The notes: generated by a model not told the origin, from the sequence alone. Numbered from the stretch's first letter, positions 1-10,724 are shown. The stretch is DNA of 64,000 nucleotides from Roseburia hominis (GCA_021771815.1 JAETOE010000009.1:1-64000); one strand, 5' to 3'. Translations and numbers: made by a program.

Positions 1-30
1 TTTCGTGCTGTCAAGGGTGGCGATAGCTTA

Positions 31-79
31 CCTCAGACTAAAATATCTGCAATTTTCAAGGTTCTTCTGAGGCTTTTTT
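31..79 (+). terminator. possible terminator at the left edge
   Basis: CCTCAGA at 31-37 and TCTGAGG at 66-72 are perfect inverted repeats followed by CTTTTTTC, which fits a rho-independent terminator for a rightward gene lying left of the window. The loop is long (28 nt) but holds a short AAAAT/ATTTT inner pairing. Plus-strand frame 1 is open from base 1 to the TAA at 133-135 (44 codons without recognised similarity), so a gene tail could read into this point. Weak call. Confidence 0.35.
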
Positions 80-114
80 CTTTGCCCAGTTTTTTCATAG
101 GTCATTTGACACTA

Positions 115-1551
115 TCAGATTCTATCTTTGCTTAAGCCGACGACCATGTTGGATGCTCCGCCGCTCTTGGTGATTTCAAGCTGTGAGACGCCGAGTTCGC
201 GTGAGAGAATTTCCATGGTACGCGGGGAGCAGAAGCCAGCCTGACAGCGCCCCATACCGGCTCTTGTGCGGCGTTTTACGCCGTCCAGGGATTTTGCGCC
301 TAAGGGGCGTCGGATAGCGTCGATGATTTCACCCTCTGTAATCATCTCGCAGCGGCAGATGATATTGCCGTAAGCAGGCTGCTCTTTGATGAGGGCAGCG
401 TAATCTTCCTCGGATAGTTCCTTCGGATTTAAAATACCTTTTCTGGCGCCGTTAAACGCAGGATTCTCCGCTGCATGGAAAAGATTCGATACAATTTCGG
501 CAACGCGCTCTCCGATTGCCGGGGAACTGGTAAGTCCCGGGGATTCAATGCCTGCACAGTCTACGAAGAACGGTGCGTCGGAAAGCTCCTCGATGATAAA
601 TTCGTGGTTGTCCTCATGGGCGCGGTTACCGGAGAAGGATGTAATGACCTGACGTACCGGGACGGACGGAACGGAGCGTTTCGCTGCAGTGCATACGTGG
701 TCGAGTCCTGCTGCGGTCGTGTTGGTCGCTTCTTTGTCGTCATGATCGTCCGCGGTAGGTCCGATTAAGGTATTGCCGTGAACAGTCGGTGTGACAAGGA
801 TTCCCTTGCCGTATTTGCCCGGAAGCTGGAAAATCGTCTTGTCTACAAGACCTCCTGTCGAGCGGTCGAGCAGGCAGTATTCGCCGCGGCGCGGCGTGAT
901 ATGAATCTTCTTTGCGCTTACCATGTTGTGGAAGACATCAGCGTAAACGCCGGCAGCATTTACGACGCATTTTGTGAGAATATAGCCCTGATTTGTCGTA
1001 AGCTGGTAACCGTCTTCCTTGCGTGTGATGTCTGTGACCTCTGTATGAAAACGGAATTCTACGCCATTTGTAGCGGCGTTCTCGGCAAGTGCGATATTTA
1101 ATCCGAACGGACATACGATACCTCCGGTCGGGCAATAGATAGCTGCAACGACTTCATCGGAGATATTCGGCTCCATCTCATGCACTTCTTTGGAATCTAA
1201 GATACGGATATCCGGGATTTTGTTTGTAACGCCCTGCTGATAGAGCGCTTCTAACTTCGGACGGTCCTCTTCGGCAAAGCATAGGATCAGAGAGCCGTTT
1301 CTGCGGAATTCAAAGTCGAGATCTTTGGAGAGCTGCTCCATAAGTTCGTTTCCGCGGATGTTCATCTCTGCCATAAGAGTGCCGGGCTTACAGTCGATAC
1401 CCGAGTGGACGATAGCGCTGTTCGCCTTGGAAGTTCCGCAGCAGACATCCTCTTCTTTTTCTACGACACAGACAGACAGGTTATACCTGGAAAGTTCGCG
1501 TGCGCAGGCACTGCCTGAAACACCTGCGCCGATGATTACAACATCATACAT
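115..1551 (-). CDS. FAD-dependent oxidoreductase with C-terminal [2Fe-2S] domain, GlpA-like
   Basis: A 478-residue flavoprotein of the DAO/GlpA family, probably the glycerol-3-phosphate dehydrogenase of this operon. The N-terminus carries a Rossmann GxGxxG dinucleotide motif (VVIIGAGVSGSACA). The C-terminal quarter has CxC (ICRCEM) followed by CxxxxC (GRCQAGFC), the cysteine pattern of BFD-like [2Fe-2S] domains in anaerobic GlpA and related enzymes. I chose ATG 1551, preceded by AGGAGG at 7 nt spacing, over an upstream in-frame ATG inside the leader. It is third after glpK and glpF on the minus strand. GlpB and DUF1667 partners often follow in related bacteria, but nothing of that kind is visible in the 114 bases left. 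L-2-hydroxyglutarate oxidase-like activity is an alternative; context favours glycerol 3-phosphate. Confidence 0.85.
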   Translation of the reverse strand: MYDVVIIGAGVSGSACARELSRYNLSVCVVEKEEDVCCGTSKANSAIVHSGIDCKPGTLMAEMNIRGNELMEQLSKDLDFEFRRNGSLILCFAEEDRPKLEALYQQGVTNKIPDIRILDSKEVHEMEPNISDEVVAAIYCPTGGIVCPFGLNIALAENAATNGVEFRFHTEVTDITRKEDGYQLTTNQGYILTKCVVNAAGVYADVFHNMVSAKKIHITPRRGEYCLLDRSTGGLVDKTIFQLPGKYGKGILVTPTVHGNTLIGPTADDHDDKEATNTTAAGLDHVCTAAKRSVPSVPVRQVITSFSGNRAHEDNHEFIIEELSDAPFFVDCAGIESPGLTSSPAIGERVAEIVSNLFHAAENPAFNGARKGILNPKELSEEDYAALIKEQPAYGNIICRCEMITEGEIIDAIRRPLGAKSLDGVKRRTRAGMGRCQAGFCSPRTMEILSRELGVSQLEITKSGGASNMVVGLSKDRI

Positions 1552-1564
1552 AATTTTTCCTCCT

Positions 1565-1616
1565 AAAAGAGCCATGCAGTTAAGACATCATTTCTGATGT
1601 AATCGCTGCCTGGCTC
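1565..1616 (-). terminator. intercistronic hairpin with U-tract between glpF and the oxidoreductase gene
   Basis: GAGCCA (1569-1574) pairs with TGGCTC (1611-1616), GCAG (1576-1579) with CTGC (1606-1609), and ACATCA (1585-1590) with TGATGT (1595-1600), giving one long three-tier hairpin. Read on the minus strand it ends in TTTT immediately before the AGGAGG of the oxidoreductase gene. It is likely a partial terminator or mRNA-stability stem that lowers expression of the third gene relative to glpK and glpF. Confidence 0.55.
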
Positions 1617-1676
1617 TCTTCTCTGACATTCGATATTGAATTTAGACTGTGGATGCGGTTTGCATCATGCGTGTGT

Positions 1677-2387
1677 TTAGAAAATTGCTCCGTATAAAAG
1701 TACAGCTACGATTGCGCCGATGATAGGTCCGATGATTGGAACAACAAGACCGTATCCAAAATTGGAGGAGCCTTTTCCCTTGATTGGAAGTACGGCATGT
1801 GCAAGGCGCGGACCCAAGTCTCTCGCCGGGTTGATCGCATATCCGGTAAGACCGCCTAGGGACATACCTACAGATACGATAATGGCGAATACCAGGAATT
1901 TTCCTGTGCCGTCTGCAAGGTCAGGTACCTGTGCAAGACCCTTGATTGCAAATACGAGTACGAAGGTTCCAACAGTCTCGCTTAAGATATTAAGCGGCAG
2001 ATTCGGAACGGAAGGTCCGGTGGAGAATACGCCGAGTTTTGTTCCGGCATCCTCTGTCGCGTCGAACTGCTCCTTGAACAGGATAAATACAAGACATGCA
2101 CCGAGGAATGCTCCTGCCATCTGTGCGATGATATAGCCAGGAACCATGCTCCATGCAAGACTTCCGTCTACTGCAAGCGCGATAGTAAGCGCCGGGTTAA
2201 AGTGTGCGCCGGAAGCAGCACCGAAGATGAATGCGGGAACAAGTACGGCAAGACCCCATGCAAATGTGATCTGAATGGAGCCGGCACCCTTCATGCCGGA
2301 TTTGTTTAAGGTTACGTTGGCAACAACGCCGTCACCTAAAAGGATGAGCATCATTGTGCCGACGAACTCTGCGATATATGGTGTCAT
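1677..2387 (-). CDS. glpF: glycerol uptake facilitator (MIP/aquaglyceroporin)
   Basis: A 236-residue membrane channel of the major intrinsic protein family for passive glycerol entry. Both half-helix motifs are present: NPA at residues 64-66 (HFNPALT) and NPARD at 186-190; the Asp after NPAR is the usual mark of glycerol-conducting members rather than water-only aquaporins. About six hydrophobic segments are visible in two repeats, the normal architecture at a slightly short length. The start at 2387 follows a GAGGGGG ribosome binding site. It lies 21 bases downstream of glpK, so the two are certainly co-transcribed, and glycerol entering is trapped by GlpK as glycerol 3-phosphate. Confidence 0.95.
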   Translation of the reverse strand: MTPYIAEFVGTMMLILLGDGVVANVTLNKSGMKGAGSIQITFAWGLAVLVPAFIFGAASGAHFNPALTIALAVDGSLAWSMVPGYIIAQMAGAFLGACLVFILFKEQFDATEDAGTKLGVFSTGPSVPNLPLNILSETVGTFVLVFAIKGLAQVPDLADGTGKFLVFAIIVSVGMSLGGLTGYAINPARDLGPRLAHAVLPIKGKGSSNFGYGLVVPIIGPIIGAIVAVLLYGAIF

Positions 2388-2408
2388 AATATTTCCCCCT
2401 CTATGAAA

Positions 2409-3974
<1,566 letters not shown>

Positions 3975-4021
3975 TTAACTTCAAGTAAAAAGAAAGTCTT
4001 TAGACAGAATCATTGGAATGT

Positions 4022-4061
4022 AAAAGTGACGATTCGTTTTTTACACATGTGCAAAAGTGAC
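4022..4061. promoter_or_regulatory. direct repeats and palindrome in the divergent glpK/chemoreceptor region
   Basis: AAAAGTGAC occurs at 4022-4030 and again at 4053-4061, exactly 31 bases apart (about three helical turns), with the palindrome CACATGTG at 4044-4051 between them. The cluster lies between glpK and the divergent chemoreceptor promoter, so it may bind a regulator of either gene. The regulator is unknown. Confidence 0.35.
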
Positions 4062-4098
4062 AAAAAAGCATAAAGAAGGCAATAAATGTTAACAATTA

Positions 4099-4127
4099 TC
4101 GACAAAAAGGTGTATAGATGGTACAAT
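4099..4127 (+). promoter_or_regulatory. sigma-A promoter for the first chemoreceptor
   Basis: TCGACA (4099-4104), 17-base spacer, TACAAT (4122-4127). It is 32 bases upstream of the coding start, with an AAGGAG ribosome binding site between. Confidence 0.75.
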
Positions 4128-4158
4128 AGCATTATCATATGAAAAGGAGCAAGGTTAT

Positions 4159-5937
4159 ATGAAAAACACAAGTGTAAAGGTAAAAATGATTCTCATGTCG
4201 ATCATTACATTGATCGGTCTGCTGGCGCTGGGAGGTTTTATGATTTCACAGCTTAAGAATTTTGAAGAATCTGCAACAATTCTTTTGGATGAAAGCATCC
4301 GGGCGGATTATGATCAGAGTATCCGGGAGCAGGTGCAGAATGCAATTTCCATGCTGGACAGCGTATATGCGGGGTATGAGGCAGGCAATTATACATTGGA
4401 AGAGGCAAAAGAGATGGGTGCGGATCTGCTTCGCGATCTTCGCTACGGTGAGGCAGGATATTTCTGGGCGGATACCTACGAGGGGAACAATGTAGTATTG
4501 CTCGGAAGCGATACCGAGGGAACGAACCGTATGGATACAAAGGATGCGGCGGGCTACGATATGGTCAGGAATATCATTGCAGTAGGTCAGGAGCCGGAGG
4601 GCGGATTTACGGATTATGTATTTCCGAAGGAGGGAGAGACGGAATCATCTCCGAAGCGTTCTTATAGCAAAGCGTTCGAGCCGTTCGAATGGGTCGTTGG
4701 AACTGGTAATTATATTGATTATATTGACGCGACGGTGCAGGAAGAGACAAAGGAGCTTCGCGAGAAATTGAACCGGACTATTGCAGTCGTACTTGTGATC
4801 GAAGTTTTCGTTATCATAATTACAGTAGGCTTAAGCTTATATATCGGAATCACATTGAGCGAGGCATTCAAAAAGTCACTGGAATATATCGGACATATCG
4901 CAAAGGGAGATTTTACGCATGAACTTCCGGCGCAGCTGACAAAGCGCAGAGATGATTTCGGGGTACTGGGAAATCAGCTTGAAAATATGAAGGATCAGGT
5001 TGGTGCTCTGATCAGGGAAGTAAAGAATCAGGGTATTGCGATCAATGGTATCGTGGATACGGTAAAGGATAATGTGCAGATGCTCAGCGGGGATGTTGAG
5101 AATGTGGCAGCTACGACACAGCAGTTGGCGGCAGGTATGGAGGAGACAGCAGCTTCTTCTGAGACGATTAAGAATATGTCACATGAGATTGAGGAGGCAG
5201 CCAGGAATATTGCGCTCAGATCGCAGGACGGTGCAGAGCAGGCGGCGAGTATTCATGATCGCGCGACAAAAGCCCGGGAGGATACAAAAGAGCAGAGAAG
5301 TCATGCCGGTATGATGCACAGCGAATTGAGTGAGAGCTTAAACCGTGCATTGGAAGAAGCTAAGGTTGTAAAGGAGATTGAGGTGCTTTCTTCCGCTATT
5401 ATGGAGATTACAAATCAGACGAATCTGTTGGCGCTGAATGCGTCAATCGAGGCGGCGAGGGCAGGAGAAGCGGGAAGAGGATTTGCAGTTGTAGCTACCG
5501 AGATCGGCGGTCTTGCGGAGCAGTCTAAGCAGGCGGTGACGAAGATCCAGAGCGTTACGGAGGAGGTCACGCTTGCCGTGCAGAATCTTTCCAACGATGC
5601 ACAGAGGCTTTTGGAGTTCGTGGCAACAGATGTCGAGGCGAGTTACGATATGTTTGATAATGTCGCAAGGGCGTACAATCAGGATGCGGAGGATATTGAT
5701 GCATTGATCTGCGACTTCAGCGCGACATCAGAAGAACTTTTGGCTTCCATCGACGGTGTGCTTGAAGCGATGAACGGAATCGCTACTGCGACGAACGAGG
5801 GTGCACAGGGCACATCGGACATCGCAGAGAGGAGTACCGATGTAAAGAGCAGGACAGATGTGGTCAGCGAAGAGATAGAGAAGTGCAACGATACGGCAAA
5901 GAAGCTCAATGAGGAAATCTCCGTATTTGTAATCTAG
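4159..5937 (+). CDS. methyl-accepting chemotaxis protein, single Cache sensor
   Basis: A 592-residue transmembrane chemoreceptor. It has an N-terminal membrane helix (about residues 9-30), an extracellular single-Cache domain (roughly 35-195, with the [14 protein letters not shown] and [14 protein letters not shown] signatures of sCache_2), a second membrane helix (about 200-225), a HAMP region, and a cytoplasmic signalling domain whose hairpin tip ([19 protein letters not shown]) binds CheA/CheW. sCache_2 receptors commonly bind small organic acids. The gene is divergent from the glycerol operon and has its own promoter. No che genes are in the window, so signalling partners lie elsewhere. 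The ligand cannot be named from sequence. Confidence 0.93.
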   Translation: MKNTSVKVKMILMSIITLIGLLALGGFMISQLKNFEESATILLDESIRADYDQSIREQVQNAISMLDSVYAGYEAGNYTLEEAKEMGADLLRDLRYGEAGYFWADTYEGNNVVLLGSDTEGTNRMDTKDAAGYDMVRNIIAVGQEPEGGFTDYVFPKEGETESSPKRSYSKAFEPFEWVVGTGNYIDYIDATVQEETKELREKLNRTIAVVLVIEVFVIIITVGLSLYIGITLSEAFKKSLEYIGHIAKGDFTHELPAQLTKRRDDFGVLGNQLENMKDQVGALIREVKNQGIAINGIVDTVKDNVQMLSGDVENVAATTQQLAAGMEETAASSETIKNMSHEIEEAARNIALRSQDGAEQAASIHDRATKAREDTKEQRSHAGMMHSELSESLNRALEEAKVVKEIEVLSSAIMEITNQTNLLALNASIEAARAGEAGRGFAVVATEIGGLAEQSKQAVTKIQSVTEEVTLAVQNLSNDAQRLLEFVATDVEASYDMFDNVARAYNQDAEDIDALICDFSATSEELLASIDGVLEAMNGIATATNEGAQGTSDIAERSTDVKSRTDVVSEEIEKCNDTAKKLNEEISVFVI

Positions 5938-5947
5938 CAGAAAGATG

Positions 5948-5976
5948 TTCATTTTTCCCGGCCGGTGTGCTAAAAT
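5948..5976 (+). promoter_or_regulatory. possible promoter for the SseB-domain gene
   Basis: TTCATT (5948-5953), 17 bases, TAAAAT (5971-5976). The -35 is weak, but position (39 bases before the start) and spacing fit. Confidence 0.45.
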
Positions 5977-6014
5977 AGGGTCATGTATGTTTTGGGAGAA
6001 AGGATATTTGTAAA

Positions 6015-6917
6015 ATGGATGAGAAAGTAACAATGGAGATTACAAACGATAGATTGGAGGAAGCAATCAAGGAGTACGCCGCAGAGCGCACCAAGGAGAA
6101 CCTCAGTACGGTGTTAAATCTCCTGCGCCCGACGAAGTTGTTCGTTCCGGCAATGTTAAAGGCACCGGATCAGCCGATGCCCTGTTTCATTAAGAATAAC
6201 AGTGGAGAGCAGTTTTTTGTGGCATATACTTCCAAGGAGCAGATCCCCGCGGAACCGAAGAGTCAGGCATTGCTGTCAATGCCGTTTCCGGCATGCAATA
6301 ATATTGTAGTGAAGCCGGAGCTGAAGCTGAACGGAATGGTCATCAACCCGTTTTCGGACAATCTGGTTCTTAAGATTGAGTTGATTCAGAAGCTTCATGA
6401 GGCAGATCAGAAAGTGCCGCAGATGAAGCAGGTGAAAATGACGCCGCAGCAGTTCAATGTGTTTGTAAAGAAACAGGTCGAGTTCGGGGTGATGCCGAAG
6501 CGCCTCTTTGCAGAGACAGATACGTTTGTAGAGAGACTTTGCGAGGAGAGAGAAGCGTTTGTAAATGAGATTTTTGCAGAGACTTATAAGGAAGCGAAGT
6601 TAAATCCGTACACAGAGGCGGATTACTCCGTGATGGCGCTTGATATCGCGGAGGATCTGACGTTGATCCGTGTGGATCTGCCGGAAAAGGGAATGATACC
6701 GACGCTCTGTTACCGTGTGTACATTACTGTGAACCCGCAGACAAAGAAAGCGGGATATTACACAATTGAGATGACGAAGGAGAAGGATGTGCACATGCTG
6801 GCGCAGATTCTTCCGAGCGGCAAGCGCGAGGAAATCGGCGAGGCTCCGGTTGAGGGAGCTGAGCTGCAGAAGATTATGGATCTTGCACGTTATGAAGACG
6901 GAGAGATGACGAGCTAG
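6015..6917 (+). CDS. SseB-domain protein
   Basis: A 300-residue soluble protein with no signal peptide. Residues about 10-130 match the SseB N-terminal fold: an N-terminal helix of the type seen in FVPAMLK, a strand with FFVAYTSKEQI and the GMVINPFSDNLVL signature. The C-terminal half resembles the second SseB-type domain only loosely. SseB-domain proteins are widespread in Firmicutes but have no established biochemical role. ATG 6015 follows an AGAAAGGAT site; a second in-frame ATG at 6033 is possible. It probably has its own promoter, although the gap to the chemoreceptor is only 77 bases. Confidence 0.75.
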   Translation: MDEKVTMEITNDRLEEAIKEYAAERTKENLSTVLNLLRPTKLFVPAMLKAPDQPMPCFIKNNSGEQFFVAYTSKEQIPAEPKSQALLSMPFPACNNIVVKPELKLNGMVINPFSDNLVLKIELIQKLHEADQKVPQMKQVKMTPQQFNVFVKKQVEFGVMPKRLFAETDTFVERLCEEREAFVNEIFAETYKEAKLNPYTEADYSVMALDIAEDLTLIRVDLPEKGMIPTLCYRVYITVNPQTKKAGYYTIEMTKEKDVHMLAQILPSGKREEIGEAPVEGAELQKIMDLARYEDGEMTS

Positions 6918-6960
6918 ACAGAGAGAGGTCGGCTCGTCGATCCGGGTGATTCGCGGCAGC

Positions 6961-7446
6961 TTATTCGCCGTGGCGTATGACATCGGCATACCGTCCGCGG
7001 ACGATGGAAAGCAACGCGTTTGGCGCTACTGTAATGGTCGTGCCAACGCGTCCGCCGCTGATGTAGATTTTATCGAAGGAAGCGGCACTTTCGTGCACAA
7101 TGGTCGGGAACTGCTTTTTCATGCCAAGCGGGGAACATCCGCCGCGCACATATCCGGTGACGGCGGTGATATCCTTGACGTGCAGCATTTCGACAGACTT
7201 TTCTTCGACCGACCGCGCAGCGGCTTTCAGATCAACTTCTTCGGCAATCGGGATCACGAACACATAGTATTGTCTGCTTTTCCCCTGCATGACAAGAGTC
7301 TTGAAGGACTGTTCTATCGGAGCTCCAGTCAGTTCGGCGGTGTGGAGCCCGTCAATGAATTCGTTGCATTCATAATTTATAATCTCATATGGAATCTTGT
7401 TCTTATCAAGAATGCGCATAGCATTCGTCTTAATTTCTTTTCCCAT
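6961..7446 (-). CDS. ybaK: aminoacyl-tRNA deacylase, YbaK/EbsC (Cys-tRNA(Pro) deacylase) family
   Basis: A 161-residue cytoplasmic editing protein that hydrolyses mischarged Cys-tRNA(Pro). The full single-domain YbaK fold is present, including the lysine-containing TLVMQGK segment, the GYVRGGCSPLGMKK signature loop and IYISGGRVGTTI near the C-terminus. Length is typical (155-165). The start has GAGG about 6 bases upstream. It is convergent with the SseB gene and monocistronic. Assignment at family level is secure; the exact tRNA substrate is inferred from closest resemblance. Confidence 0.93.
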   Translation of the reverse strand: MGKEIKTNAMRILDKNKIPYEIINYECNEFIDGLHTAELTGAPIEQSFKTLVMQGKSRQYYVFVIPIAEEVDLKAAARSVEEKSVEMLHVKDITAVTGYVRGGCSPLGMKKQFPTIVHESAASFDKIYISGGRVGTTITVAPNALLSIVRGRYADVIRHGE

Positions 7447-7669
7447 GTTATCCTCGTTTCTATGATAGTTTCACTTATGATATTCTACGCATGACAGTTA
7501 TTACTGCGGATGGATAAAAGCGCAGCTTTGTCCGGAAATAGTTTAGTGGATGGGCGCGGGAATGTCAAGAAGGGGAAAATAGCAGAGATAACGATGAATA
7601 ATGTGAAGAATAAAGGAAAAATTATACGAAAGTACACTTTTGGCATTGAGGAGAGAACGTAAGAATTTA

Positions 7670-7698
7670 TTGAGGAAACGATACAAGCATAGTATAAT
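7670..7698 (+). promoter_or_regulatory. promoter before the DUF1016 remnant; rest of 7447-7747 empty
   Basis: TTGAGG (7670-7675), 17 bases, TATAAT (7693-7698). The whole 7447-7747 stretch shows no gene I can support; besides this promoter I see only AT-rich sequence. The promoter may be a survivor of the intact ancestral gene. Confidence 0.65.
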
Positions 7699-7747
7699 AT
7701 GTTTGTGGAAATGCAAAGATGATTTACAAAGAGAATTTTACATTTAG

Positions 7748-8191
7748 ATGGTAAAGCGATATGGTTGGACAAAGCGTGTACTAACTAATTTTATTGAAGC
7801 ACAAACATATGAAAAGTATTTGCTGAATCAGACTAATTTTGATATGACACTACCGGAAGAGAGAAGAGTACAGGCAAAATTAGCAGTAAAGGATAAATAT
7901 AGCTTTGATTTCGCTGAACTCTCACCGGAATATTTAGAACACGAGTTGGAGATGCAGTTGTATTTGACGGCATTGGATGAACAAGCCAAATTACCGGGTG
8001 AAAATCCATCTATTGGCATTATTATTTGTAAGAGTAAGGATAAAACTTATGTAGAATATGCCTTGAAGCAAATTAATGCATCGATTGGGGTGGCTACATA
8101 CCAGTTACGAAATGCACTGCCAGAGGAGATGAAAGCAATGTTGCCGGAACCGGAGGAAATTGTGAAGAGGTTGAGGATATTTGAGGAATAA
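7748..8191 (+). pseudogene. remnant of a DUF1016/YhcG-type PD-(D/E)XK nuclease gene
   Basis: The 147-residue frame matches two separated parts of DUF1016 (YhcG) proteins joined together. Residues about 3-65 resemble the region around YGWTKRVLTNFIEAQTYE, NFDMTLPEERRVQAKLA and YSFDFAELS. Directly after EHELE it continues with the far C-terminal part, LTALDEQAKLPGENPSIGIIICKSK and YALKQINASIGVATYQL. The roughly 70-residue nuclease core normally between them, with the catalytic acidic residues, is missing, and a stop codon sits immediately before the ATG, so the long N-terminal domain is gone too. No convincing ribosome binding site is present. It is most likely a non-functional in-frame deletion relic; expression as a small adaptor-like protein is possible. 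Confidence 0.8.
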
Positions 8192-8207
8192 GAAAGTCTT
8201 GTAATAT

Positions 8208-8420
8208 ATAGAAACTCCGGCAGCCGTTATGATCAGTGATGAACTGGCAGAATTCGTAGATTTCTTTAGTATCGGAACGAATGACCTTACCCAATATACG
8301 CTGGCGATAGACAGACAGAATCAAAAGCTGGAGGATTTTTACCAGCCGCATCATGAGACAATTCTACGTATGATTAAAATCGTTGTGGACAATGTGAACG
8401 TCCCCCGCAACGGTTCTTAG
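8208..8420 (+). pseudogene. fragment of PTS enzyme I gene (ptsI)
   Basis: The frame reads [41 protein letters not shown], then [18 protein letters not shown] before drifting into unrelated sequence and a stop. This is the C-terminal PEP-binding barrel of enzyme I (the [12 protein letters not shown] signature), normally preceded by about 450 residues and followed by the catalytic-cysteine segment; both are absent. A stop codon lies just two codons upstream, with no start signal. It is a relic of a duplicated or displaced ptsI, not a functional protein, and it adjoins the DUF1016 remnant in a decayed patch. Confidence 0.85.
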
Positions 8421-8461
8421 AGTTTTGCGGATAAAACTGCGGAAACTCAAGGACATTATCC

Positions 8462-8490
8462 TTGTTAATGTATGTAAAGCGGTTTATAAT
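8462..8490 (+). promoter_or_regulatory. sigma-A promoter for the second chemoreceptor
   Basis: TTGTTA (8462-8467), 17 bases, TATAAT (8485-8490), 35 bases before the coding start. Confidence 0.8.
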
Positions 8491-8525
8491 TAATATATTA
8501 ATTGAACATTAGGAGGAAAGGTTGC

Positions 8526-10556
8526 ATGGGGGACAAAAAAGGAAAGCGAACGCACGGAAAGCGTCGTATTGCAGATGAAATTCTTCAACAGATAGGAAAA
8601 AGTGTATTTCTTGTTTTTGGAGTGGTGGCGTTAGTTACAATTTTTATGGTATGGATGTCTATTACATCCGCACGTGAGACGGAATTAACGCTTGAGTCGC
8701 AGGCTGCAACAAATCAGCTGGTAGGTTTTCTGGAGAAGTATGGCAGGGAAGCGGAAACGCTTGCAGTCAATCCGGAAATTCAGGCAGTGTTTGAGGAGAC
8801 GAAGCCGGGAGACAGCATTCTTGATGCAAAGGATATAAACACTGTTTTTGATAATATGACGCGCATGGCGGACGCGGATCCGGAAAATATTCTGGTGGTC
8901 TGGATGGCAGATATGGATGCCAGTATATTTGCCCAATCGGACGGAAGCACTTCGGGAGACGACTGGGATATTACCGGACGCGTGTGGTATGAATGCCTTG
9001 AAACAGGGGAGACGGTTTTGACGGAGCCGTATCTGGATCCCAGCGGACAGGTAGTACTTAGTGTGGTTGCGCCGGCGTTTGATGAAAACGGCAAGGCATT
9101 GGGCGTAGTCGGTGTAGATCTTTCTTTGTCTCATATGATAGATGTTATGCGTGAATATAAGATAGGTAAAAATGGTTATATGCTATTGCTGTCATCAGAC
9201 GGTATCATCATTTATCACCCGGATGAGAAACTGACGCAGCAGAATATTGCGGATACCGGGGCATCCTCCAACCTTCTTAGCGCGCTGGATACCGGAGAAA
9301 ATCAGTTTATGAAATATAAACTGGGAGGCAGCTCTAAGTACGGCATGGTGCAGGCGGTAGGCGATACAGGTTATATCATAATCAGCAGTATGCCGGTACT
9401 GGAATACTATTCGACCTTAATAGAGATTATAGCTGCACTGGCAGTTGTTTTTATTGTTGGTGTATTTGTCGTAATGAAGAGCATCCAAAAGAGCGCATCA
9501 GCGCTTGCAAGACCGATTATGGATCTGAATGCAACGGCACAAAAGCTTGCGGAGGGCGATTTGGATGTTGTGCTGGATGTGAATGAGGAGAACGAGATTG
9601 GGGAGCTTGGAGATTCGATTGGAGAGACGGTAAAGCGTCTGAAAGAATACATCGTTTATCTAAACGAGGCATCCCACGCACTCGATCAGATTGCGGATGG
9701 AAAGCTTGGAATTGAACTGGAGCAGGAATATGTCGGAGAGTTCCAGATATTAAAGACATCGCTGTTAAACATTTCAAGTTCAATGAACGATGTGATGCAG
9801 GGAATCAGCGAGAGTGCGGGAATGGTATCATGCAGTGCCGGAGAGCTTGCAAAAGCGGCACAGGGGTTGGCAGAAGGCGCCGGAACGCAGGCCGCGGCAG
9901 TGGAGGAACTGGTTGCAACCGCAACATCGGTGACAGAACAGGTAGAACAGAGCAAAGTGGATGCGGAGTGCTCTGCGGATGAGACGGAAAAAGTCACAGG
10001 ATTGATGGAACAGAGTCAGGAAAAAATGAATCTGATGATGCAGGCGGTTCAAAAGATAAAAGAGACCTCAGAACAGGTGGTTGGAATTATCCAGACAATC
10101 GAAGAGATTGCAGATCAGACAAATCTTCTTTCACTGAACGCATCCATTGAGGCGGCAAGAGCCGGGGAAGCCGGTAAGGGCTTTGCGGTGGTTGCGGATG
10201 AGATTGGGAAACTCGCGTTGGAGAGTTCTAAAGCAGCGAATATGACAAGAAATCTGATTGGTATATCCATGGAAGAGATCGGAAAAGGAAATGCGGTTGC
10301 CAATGACGTTATGAATTCATTGATAGAAGCCGTGACTGCTGTGGATAATGTAAATGTGATGATTCAGAAAACAGCAGAAAATGCGACCGTTCAGGCACAG
10401 AATATGGAGCAGATTCGTATCGGAATCGAGGAAATTTCACAGGGTGTTCAGGATAATTCTGCGATTGCGGAGGAAAGTTCTGCGACATCCGAAGAATTGG
10501 CGTCACAGGCAACATTGCTCAATGAGATGGTGCAGAGATTTGAACTGATGAAATAG
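8526..10556 (+). CDS. methyl-accepting chemotaxis protein, double Cache sensor
   Basis: A 676-residue chemoreceptor. It has a basic N-terminus, membrane helix about 23-45, an extracellular double-Cache (dCache_1) domain about 50-300, a second membrane helix near 305-325, HAMP, and a signalling domain with the conserved tip ([19 protein letters not shown]). In the membrane-distal Cache pocket, RVWY at 152-155 followed by TEPYLD at 166-171 resembles the R-x-W-Y...Y-x-D amino-acid-binding pattern, so an amino acid ligand is plausible. An in-frame TTG at 8502 would place the start on top of AGGAGG, so ATG 8526 (8 bases after AGGAGGAAA) is preferred. A strong terminator follows. Confidence 0.93.
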   Translation: MGDKKGKRTHGKRRIADEILQQIGKSVFLVFGVVALVTIFMVWMSITSARETELTLESQAATNQLVGFLEKYGREAETLAVNPEIQAVFEETKPGDSILDAKDINTVFDNMTRMADADPENILVVWMADMDASIFAQSDGSTSGDDWDITGRVWYECLETGETVLTEPYLDPSGQVVLSVVAPAFDENGKALGVVGVDLSLSHMIDVMREYKIGKNGYMLLLSSDGIIIYHPDEKLTQQNIADTGASSNLLSALDTGENQFMKYKLGGSSKYGMVQAVGDTGYIIISSMPVLEYYSTLIEIIAALAVVFIVGVFVVMKSIQKSASALARPIMDLNATAQKLAEGDLDVVLDVNEENEIGELGDSIGETVKRLKEYIVYLNEASHALDQIADGKLGIELEQEYVGEFQILKTSLLNISSSMNDVMQGISESAGMVSCSAGELAKAAQGLAEGAGTQAAAVEELVATATSVTEQVEQSKVDAECSADETEKVTGLMEQSQEKMNLMMQAVQKIKETSEQVVGIIQTIEEIADQTNLLSLNASIEAARAGEAGKGFAVVADEIGKLALESSKAANMTRNLIGISMEEIGKGNAVANDVMNSLIEAVTAVDNVNVMIQKTAENATVQAQNMEQIRIGIEEISQGVQDNSAIAEESSATSEELASQATLLNEMVQRFELMK

Positions 10557-10578
10557 AGAAGATAAAAAATGAAAGAGT

Positions 10579-10621
10579 AAAAGCGGCGGAGATGTGAAAA
10601 ATACAATAATCCGCCGCTTTT
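10579..10621 (+). terminator. rho-independent terminator after the second chemoreceptor
   Basis: AAAAGCGGCGGA (10579-10590) pairs perfectly with TCCGCCGCTTTT (10610-10621); 12-bp stem ending in a T-run, 19-base loop. Confidence 0.85.
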
Positions 10622-10695
10622 GCGTATTTTTTCCATAGACAACATGATTTAGGAAAAGTTCGTGCGTTGTGAGCGAAAACCCCGCAACGGCTATC

Positions 10696-10724
10696 TTGAA
10701 ATCTCCCTTCAAATAGAGTATAAT
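10696..10724 (+). promoter_or_regulatory. sigma-A promoter for the DUF308 gene
   Basis: TTGAAA (10696-10701), 17 bases, TATAAT (10719-10724); near-consensus, 65 bases before the start. Confidence 0.85.

Noticed and set aside
8502-8525. TTG start for the second chemoreceptor
   Set aside because: The codons overlap the AGGAGG ribosome binding site of ATG 8526.
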